Source: an uncultured Acidimicrobiales bacterium
GTDB taxonomy: Bacteria > Actinomycetota > Acidimicrobiia > Acidimicrobiales > UBA10347
Length of the DNA stretch: 10,667 bases
Assembly: GCA_937942965.1 (NCBI GenBank)
Contig: CALDGN010000255.1
Span: 1 to 10,667, forward strand
Reading direction: 5' to 3'
The notes under the pieces: model-generated
Told to the model about the DNA's origin: nothing
Database searches by the model: none
Seen by the model: the letters and a program-made list of their open reading frames with translations, nothing else
Program-made: the position numbers and the translations under genes
Shown: piece by piece, positions 5,923 to 10,667 of the stretch
How positions within the stretch are numbered: the first letter of the stretch is position 1
Layout of the letters: every line of letters starts with the position of its first letter

Positions 5923-7854
5923 ATGACGACTCGCCCACACAAGATCCTCGACCATGACGAGCTGCCCGAGGGTCGGGTCACCACCGTCACCATCGGGCAC
6001 CACACACTCGCGGTCACGAACCACGAAGGCCAGATCGGCTGCCTCGAGAATCACTGCCCGCACCAGGGTGGCCCCTTGGGCGAAGGGTCGATCGAGGGTG
6101 GTTGTCTGCGCTGCCCGTGGCATGGCTACGACTACAACCCGACGACGGGCACTCCGCCACCGCCGTTCAACGACGCACCCCAGGCATACGAGGTCGAAGT
6201 CCGCGACGACGGCATCTACGCACTGCTGCCCGATGAGCCGGACCGGGAGCGCACCGTGTCCGACGCGATGGTCGAGACGATGATCGCCTGGGACGTCAAC
6301 ACGGTCTTCGGCATCGTCGGCCACTCCAACCTCGGGTTCGGCGACGCACTCCGCCAAGCCGAACTCCGCGGCGACCTGCAGTACTTTGGCGTCCGCCACG
6401 AAGGTGCCGCCGCGTTCGCCGCTTCGGCGTACGGCAAGCTCACTGGTCGCCCTGCGGCCTGCTTCGGCATCGCCGGACCTGGCAGCACCAACCTGTTGAC
6501 CGGGCTCTACGACGCCAAGGTCGACCGGGCGCCGGTGCTGGCACTCTCCGGTCAGGTCCCGTCAGCCAGCATGGGTCGCGGCGCGTTCCAAGACTTGGAC
6601 CTCGAAGCGGCCTTCGCCGACGTCGCCCGCTTTAGTCGAACGGTGCTCGCTGGCTCGGACCACACCGAGCTGATGAACCTGGCGTGCAAGACCGCCCTCA
6701 TCGAAGCCGACGTCGCGCATCTGGTCTTCCCCGACGAAGTTCAGGTCCAAGCGAGCGACCAAGAAGCATCGGGGCCCGCAGGTCGCACTGGTCTACGCAC
6801 GTTCCCGCCGCCGGCCGAATCACTCGACCAAGCCGTGGCCATGCTCGCTGGAGCGGAGAAGCCGTTCATCATCGTCGGAGCTGGCGCACGCCACGACATG
6901 GAAGCGATCATCGCCCTCGCCGAACGCATCGGCGCGCCGGTCGCAACGACGTTCAAGGCCAAGGGTCAGATCAGCGACCAGCACCCACTCGGTTGTGGAG
7001 TGCTCGGGCGATCCGGCACCCCGGTCGCCAGCTGGTTCATGAACGAGAGCGACGTCATCATCGCCTTTGGTGCGTCGTTCGCGAACCACACCGGGATCTC
7101 GCCATACAAGCCGATCATCCAGGTGGACCACGACCCCATGGCAATCGGCCGCTTCCATCCCGTCGAGGTCGGCGTGCTCGCCCACGTCGGCGTCGCGGCG
7201 ACGGCCATTGCCGACGCGCTGCCGAGCGATCACGCTCAGGGTGCGCTCGCAGCCGACGTAGCTGGACGGTGGCAGATCTGGCGCGCCGAGAAGACCTCGC
7301 GGCTCATCGATGACCGAGGGGCCGGTCTCAGCTCGGCGGTCATCTTCGACGAACTCGGCGCGGCCCTCGACCCCGATGCCGTCATCTCGGTCGACGTCGG
7401 CAACAACACCTACAGCTTCGGCCGCTACTTCGAGGTCGAAGCCCACACCGTGCTGATGTCGGGCTACCTGGGCTCAATCGGCTTCGGCTTCGCCGGTGCC
7501 ATGGGCGCCTGGGCGGCCCAGACGGGCCGTCAGGTCGTGAGCGTTTCTGGCGATGGTGGTTTCGGGCAGTACGCCATGGAGCTGACGACCGCGGCGAAGT
7601 ACGGCATGAACATCACCCACGTGCTGCTCAACAACAGCGAGCTGGGCAAGATCTCCAAAGAACAACGCTCTGCAGATCTCGACGTCTGGCAGACCAGCCT
7701 GCAGAACCCGAACTTCGCGACCTTCGCCGACAACTGTGGCGCTCGCGGGTTCCGCGTCGAGCAGCAAGGCCAGCTCGCCCCTGCGCTGGCCGCCGCGCTG
7801 GCCTACGACGGACCAGCGCTGGTCGACATCGTGTCCGACGTCGCCCTGCTGTGA
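5923..7854 (+). CDS. Rieske [2Fe-2S] domain fused to pyruvate-oxidase-like thiamine-diphosphate enzyme
   Basis: A 643-residue fusion. Residues 1-103 are a Rieske domain with ligands in NHCPHQGGPLG (Cys45, His47) and CPWHGY (Cys64, His67). Residues about 108-643 form a three-domain ThDP enzyme: the N-terminal domain has RHEGAAAFAASAYGKLTG with the ThDP-activating Glu160 and GIAGPGSTN; the middle domain (about 300-430, IIVGAGAR to VGVAATAIADAL) resembles the FAD-binding domain of pyruvate oxidase; the C-terminal domain has the ThDP/Mg motif GDGG(543)...NN(570-571) and ends CGARGFRVE...DGPALVDIVSD as in E. coli PoxB. PoxB's membrane-binding C-terminal helix is missing. It should decarboxylate a 2-oxoacid and pass electrons through flavin to the Rieske cluster; an acetolactate-synthase-like non-redox activity is the alternative. 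AGGAG precedes ATG 5923 and the stop overlaps the next gene. Confidence 0.92.
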   Translation: MTTRPHKILDHDELPEGRVTTVTIGHHTLAVTNHEGQIGCLENHCPHQGGPLGEGSIEGGCLRCPWHGYDYNPTTGTPPPPFNDAPQAYEVEVRDDGIYALLPDEPDRERTVSDAMVETMIAWDVNTVFGIVGHSNLGFGDALRQAELRGDLQYFGVRHEGAAAFAASAYGKLTGRPAACFGIAGPGSTNLLTGLYDAKVDRAPVLALSGQVPSASMGRGAFQDLDLEAAFADVARFSRTVLAGSDHTELMNLACKTALIEADVAHLVFPDEVQVQASDQEASGPAGRTGLRTFPPPAESLDQAVAMLAGAEKPFIIVGAGARHDMEAIIALAERIGAPVATTFKAKGQISDQHPLGCGVLGRSGTPVASWFMNESDVIIAFGASFANHTGISPYKPIIQVDHDPMAIGRFHPVEVGVLAHVGVAATAIADALPSDHAQGALAADVAGRWQIWRAEKTSRLIDDRGAGLSSAVIFDELGAALDPDAVISVDVGNNTYSFGRYFEVEAHTVLMSGYLGSIGFGFAGAMGAWAAQTGRQVVSVSGDGGFGQYAMELTTAAKYGMNITHVLLNNSELGKISKEQRSADLDVWQTSLQNPNFATFADNCGARGFRVEQQGQLAPALAAALAYDGPALVDIVSDVALL

Positions 7855-8729
7855 CCGTTGGGGTCGTGCTCGGCGCCGGTGGCCCACTGGGGTGGGCGTA
7901 CCACCTCGGTGTGCTGCAAGGCGTGCGCGATGCGATCGATCGGGAACCCGCCAATGCCGATCGCATCGTCGGAACATCGGCTGGCGCCGCTATTGCGGCC
8001 ACGCTGCTCGCCGGCACACCGCTCGACGATGTCATCGAGATGATCTCGTCACCACCGACGGATCAAGAGCGCGACGAGATGCGATCTGTCGCGACTCGGT
8101 TCCGGCAGGCCCCGCTGCAGGCATTGCGTCCGGTCGCTCCCGGACTTGCCCGCTGTGTCCGCCATGTTGGACTCACCACCGCGCTCGTCGGGCTGTTGCC
8201 CGCCGGGCTGTTTCCAACGCTCATGCTGCGGAAGTTTGCGGCGTCGCACGAGTGGCCATCGCAGCTATGGATCCCGTCGGTCTGCATCGACAACGGCCGC
8301 ACCGTTGTCTTTGGTCGTGACCAGACCCCAGCAGCCTTGGGTGACGCGCTCGAAGCAAGCTCGGCGGTGCCGGGCGTCTTCCAACCCAAAGTGATCGACG
8401 GCGCCCGATACGTCGACGGCGCAGTGGCGTCGTCAACGCACGCCGACACGCTCGTGCCCGAAGGCCACGAGATTGCGCTCATCTCGGCCCCGACGGCGCG
8501 GCCGGGCGGAGGGCCGATCCGAGCTCGGGCTCGACGGACGCTCGAGCGCGAAGCGGAGGCCCTTCGAGCGACTGGCTCCCGGACGCTGATCCTTACCCCG
8601 AACGATGCGGTCATGCAGGCGGCCGAAGGCTTCCCGCGCCAGCGGCCTGAGGCGGCGGGCGACATTGTCGAAGCCGCCCGCCGCCAGACCACGAGCGCAT
8701 TCGCGTCGTTCTTGGGTGCGGCCAGCTAG
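7851..8729 (+). CDS. Patatin-like phospholipase family protein
   Basis: A 292-residue patatin-fold acyl hydrolase. The oxyanion-hole loop GAGGPLGWAYHLG is at 8-20, the nucleophile elbow GTSAG at 41-45 (Ser43), and the dyad aspartate lies in YVDGAV (Asp189), the Ser-Asp catalytic pair of the family. No signal peptide is seen, so it acts in the cytosol or on the inner membrane face, releasing fatty acids from lipids or thioesters; the real substrate is unknown. Its GTG start (7851-7853) overlaps the TGA stop of the Rieske-ThDP gene in GTGA, so translation is probably coupled and the two proteins are made together. A hydrophobic middle stretch (HVGLTTALVGLLPAGLF, about 105-121) could sit on membrane. 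Its stop overlaps a convergent gene. Confidence 0.9.
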   Translation: MTVGVVLGAGGPLGWAYHLGVLQGVRDAIDREPANADRIVGTSAGAAIAATLLAGTPLDDVIEMISSPPTDQERDEMRSVATRFRQAPLQALRPVAPGLARCVRHVGLTTALVGLLPAGLFPTLMLRKFAASHEWPSQLWIPSVCIDNGRTVVFGRDQTPAALGDALEASSAVPGVFQPKVIDGARYVDGAVASSTHADTLVPEGHEIALISAPTARPGGGPIRARARRTLEREAEALRATGSRTLILTPNDAVMQAAEGFPRQRPEAAGDIVEAARRQTTSAFASFLGAAS

Positions 8730-9103
8730 GCGCTAGTCGATTCGGTGCTCATCGCTCGATAGCTGACGACGGCGCACGCGATGCCGATGACGAGGAACAC
8801 GCCGACCTGAATGGCCGACGAGGTATTCGACGGCGTCTCGTCGAGTGCCTCAAGCATGTCGCTCAGCTCGCGAAAGCTGCCGATCACGAAGATGAGGAAG
8901 TACGCGAGCGCGTTGCGCAACACGAGGGCGATGATCGCGCCGACGGCGACACCCAGCTCGCGGCCTCCCCAACCGATGGTTTGCAGGTCGGTGAACCCCT
9001 CGCCGATCAGGGCGGGGATGCCCAGGATCACGCCGAAGGCGATGACCACCAGCATGTAGATGGTGGCCCAGATGGGCACGCCGGGGACTCGAATCTTGCT
9101 CAA
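8726..9103 (-). CDS. Multi-pass membrane protein, paralogue-like partner A
   Basis: A 125-residue integral membrane protein with hydrophobic spans at about 11-32, 49-64, 66-78 and 98-115 and no recognised enzyme motif. The start is TTG 9103, supported by AAGGAG eight bases upstream. Features it shares with the divergent protein at 9198-9680 are a GVPIW motif just before the first helix, a Gly-x-Arg before the second helix, and a Y-x-hydrophobic stretch ending FRELSDM after the third. The function is unknown. Its stop codon overlaps the convergent patatin stop by four bases (CTAG), so there is no room for a terminator between them. Confidence 0.78.
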   Translation of the reverse strand: MSKIRVPGVPIWATIYMLVVIAFGVILGIPALIGEGFTDLQTIGWGGRELGVAVGAIIALVLRNALAYFLIFVIGSFRELSDMLEALDETPSNTSSAIQVGVFLVIGIACAVVSYRAMSTESTSA

Positions 9104-9138
9104 ATTGTTCGCTCCTTGTTGCGGTGATTCGCCCGTAA

Positions 9139-9170
9139 GCTACAACAAGTTGATAACGCTACAAACTGTA
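9139..9170. promoter_or_regulatory. Repeated GCTACAA elements and TACA-N3-TGTA dyad in the divergent promoter
   Basis: The 94-base gap between the two divergent membrane-protein genes has GCTACAA twice, at 9139-9145 and 9158-9164, 19 bases apart, nearly two helical turns. The second copy continues as TACA-AAC-TGTA (9160-9170), a 4-3-4 inverted repeat; the first contains CAAC-AA-GTTG (9143-9152). This matches the element at 3794-3806 (GCTACA-N3-TGTA). It is centrally placed to control both genes. Core promoter hexamers are not clear on either strand. Confidence 0.5.
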
Positions 9171-9197
9171 TTGCAATGAGAGTTGAGGGGACCACCT

Positions 9198-9680
9198 ATG
9201 TCAGATACGTCCGGGTTAGGGAAGCAACGTGCTGGAGCGTTCGGGAGGTTCACCCGCCCGTCCAGAACCGGAATCCCGCTCTGGGTGAATGTGATGCAAG
9301 CCGTGCTGATTCTGATCATGGCGGTGCAGGTCTTCGAGAACTACTTCGACCACGACGCGCTGATCTCGGCCGGCATCACCAACGTCGAAGGTGACCCGAA
9401 CCTGAACTTCATCTACGAGATGGGGGCGCGGTTGTTCGTCATGGTGATCGCCTCGGTGTACGTCATGATCACGCAAGACCCGCGGCAGTATCTGGTGGTC
9501 CTCATCATGAACGTGGCACGGGAAGCCCAAGAGGGAATCATCGATCCGCTGTGGCCCGTCGCCGACGCACCGTCCTCGCCGCTCGTCGACTTCCTGATCC
9601 ACGTGGTGATCGTGGCGATCGAAGTCGCCGCACTCGTCACCGTCTACAAGCTGGTCAAGCGCGAGAAGGCCGCCGCCTAG
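9198..9680 (+). CDS. Multi-pass membrane protein, paralogue-like partner B
   Basis: A 160-residue protein. ATG 9198 is chosen because GAGGGG lies seven bases upstream; a TTG at 9183 would add five residues with no ribosome binding site. After a basic, probably cytosolic N-terminal segment (about 1-25, KQRAGAFGRFTRPSR) come hydrophobic spans at about 28-46, 74-92, 98-107 and 131-151, ending in a KLVKREK basic tail. GIPLW before the first helix, GAR before the second and QYLVVLIMNVAREAQ around the third parallel the divergent protein at 8726-9103. No catalytic motif is seen; function unknown. Convergent with the methyltransferase gene, stop codons overlapping in CTAG. Confidence 0.8.
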   Translation: MSDTSGLGKQRAGAFGRFTRPSRTGIPLWVNVMQAVLILIMAVQVFENYFDHDALISAGITNVEGDPNLNFIYEMGARLFVMVIASVYVMITQDPRQYLVVLIMNVAREAQEGIIDPLWPVADAPSSPLVDFLIHVVIVAIEVAALVTVYKLVKREKAAA

Positions 9681-10294
9681 CTGGGATCGGTTGCCGTGGC
9701 GACGACCTGCACGACGGCGCCATCGCCGGTGTGGCCCGGTCCTTCGATGACCGGCCGGACGGTCTCTCGGCCCTCGACGATGGTCATGCCGATGAGCTCG
9801 TCGTGAAGGCCGGCCAGCGTCATCGTGAGCTCAGGATTCGGAGGACCGCCCGTGCCCCGGCCGACCTGGTCGGGGGTGTAGGCCTCGAGCACGAGTCGCC
9901 CGCCGGGCGCGAGTGCGCCCGCAATCCGGCGGTGCAGGCCTTGGCGAATCGGCGGGGGCATGTGGGCAAAGATCGACACGATCAGATCCCACTGCCCCTC
10001 GCCCAAGTCGTAGTCGGTGATGTCGCTCACCACCGTGGTGAGCTCGACCCCGCTGGCTTCGGCGAGCCGGGCTGCCTTGGCCATGCCTGCCTCGGTCAGG
10101 TCGACCGAGGTGACCTGATGGCCGAGCGAGGCGAGGTAGACGCCATTGCGCCCCTCGCCATCAGCGACACATAGCGTGCGCCCGGGCGAGAGGTCCCGGA
10201 CTGCTTCGACCAAGAAGTCATTGGGCTCGGTGCCATAGACGTACTCGTCGACGCCGTAGCGGGCTTCCCACTTCTCCGACGGTGAAGGATCCAT
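9677..10294 (-). CDS. Class I SAM-dependent methyltransferase
   Basis: A 205-residue Rossmann-fold methyltransferase. The N terminus KWEARYGVDEYVYGTEPNDFL (in parts: KWEARYG, EYVYGTEPNDFL; 8-28) is the lead-in seen in TehB-like and small-molecule/thiol methyltransferases. SAM motif I is CVADGEGRNGVYLA (42-55), the acidic end of strand 2 is VTSVDLTE (Asp65), motif II/III lie in WDLIVSIFAHMP (102-113) and GGRLVLEAY (131-139). It should transfer a methyl group to a small acceptor in the cytosol; the acceptor is not predictable. ATG 10294 has no ribosome binding site upstream, so a leaderless or coupled start is possible; the YHYH-domain gene ends 35 bases upstream on the same strand, with a weak hairpin CTGCC/GGCAG (10304-10322) in the gap. 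Confidence 0.88.
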   Translation of the reverse strand: MDPSPSEKWEARYGVDEYVYGTEPNDFLVEAVRDLSPGRTLCVADGEGRNGVYLASLGHQVTSVDLTEAGMAKAARLAEASGVELTTVVSDITDYDLGEGQWDLIVSIFAHMPPPIRQGLHRRIAGALAPGGRLVLEAYTPDQVGRGTGGPPNPELTMTLAGLHDELIGMTIVEGRETVRPVIEGPGHTGDGAVVQVVATATDPS

Positions 10295-10329
10295 AGAGCG
10301 AGTCTGCCAGAGCGAGCGGCAGCAGTCGC

Positions 10330-10667
10330 TCAGCCGTCCTCGCCCGGCGGGGGACCGTCGGGGCGAGGTGGGCGACCGCCCGCATCGCCTTCAGTGCCTG
10401 CGACTGCAGTGCCCATGAAGCACTCGATCACAAGGTTCTCCTCGGCGCCGTTGGCGTGATAGTGGTAGCCGGCTTCTTCGGTCTCATGGCCGTTGCAGGC
10501 ATCGAGTTCGACGTCGGTGTCGTCGGCAAGCGGGCTGTGCACGGGGAAGCCGTCCATCGCGTAGGCGAACATCGGCGTCTCACCGTCGGCGACACTCTCG
10601 AGCTCGGAACAGCCGACCGCTCCATGGAGGTGGTAGCCGTCGACCGGGTTGTAGTGGCCGCCGCAAT
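10330..10667 (-). CDS. YHYH-domain protein, 5' end beyond the window
   Basis: The frame is open to the window edge, giving at least 112 residues, so the N terminus and any signal peptide are not visible. The readable part shows the YHYH-domain pattern: CGGHYNPVDGYHLHG at the edge, a Cys (GCSE), FAYAMDGFPVHSPL, then LDACNGHETEEAGYHYHA and ECFMGT. The repeated His-rich GYHLH/GYHYH motifs and cysteines are conserved in the family, whose members are mostly exported and of unknown function; metal binding is a reasonable inference from the histidines. The last 20 or so residues are Gly/Pro/Asp-rich and probably disordered. An internal ATG at 10572 is not the start, since the domain extends upstream. 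Likely co-transcribed with the methyltransferase downstream. Confidence 0.85.
   Translation of the reverse strand, partial: CGGHYNPVDGYHLHGAVGCSELESVADGETPMFAYAMDGFPVHSPLADDTDVELDACNGHETEEAGYHYHANGAEENLVIECFMGTAVAGTEGDAGGRPPRPDGPPPGEDG

Overview
The window looks like chromosomal DNA of a high-GC Gram-positive bacterium (Actinomycetota; an Acidimicrobiia-like lineage is plausible but unproven). This rests on GC-rich codon use, GTG and TTG starts behind purine-rich ribosome binding sites, a probable leaderless promoter, and the protein families present. No integrase, transposase, CRISPR array or phage gene is visible.

Layout. (1) 2-118: an initiator tRNA-Met with encoded CCA and a strong hairpin terminator. 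(2) 195-2235: a stress/redox cluster. A minus-strand pair, a broken HchA/Hsp31-type DJ-1 gene followed by an NfsB-like nitroreductase, stands divergent to a TetR-family regulator, with an 18-bp imperfect palindrome between them. (3) 2277-2844: a small membrane protein and a small Cys-Cys protein, minus strand, behind a textbook MerR-family promoter (8-6-8 inverted repeat, 19-bp spacer); no MerR gene is present. (4) 2903-3661: a short-chain dehydrogenase, minus strand. (5) 3885-8729: the most unusual part, a plus-strand operon of four genes: a MoaF/calycin-like protein, a glutamate-synthase FMN/[3Fe-4S] domain carrying two N-terminal CDGSH iron-sulfur motifs, a pyruvate-oxidase-like thiamine-diphosphate enzyme carrying an N-terminal Rieske [2Fe-2S] domain, and a patatin-like lipase whose GTG start overlaps the preceding stop. 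(6) 8726-9680: two divergent multi-pass membrane proteins that look like distant paralogues. (7) 9677-10667: a class I methyltransferase and the 3' part of a YHYH-domain protein, minus strand.

How the parts may work together. In region 5 both enzymes carry an added N-terminal iron-sulfur module, which suggests, as inference only, an electron relay between 2-oxoacid oxidation and an FMN-dependent glutamate-synthase-type reaction. A motif GCTACA-N3-TGTA occurs upstream of this operon and again in the divergent membrane-protein promoter, so one regulator may control regions 5 and 6. Genes are tightly packed: two convergent pairs overlap by the same four bases, CTAG. No gene-free stretch exceeds 300 bases; the largest gap (3662-3884) holds the divergent promoters of regions 4 and 5.
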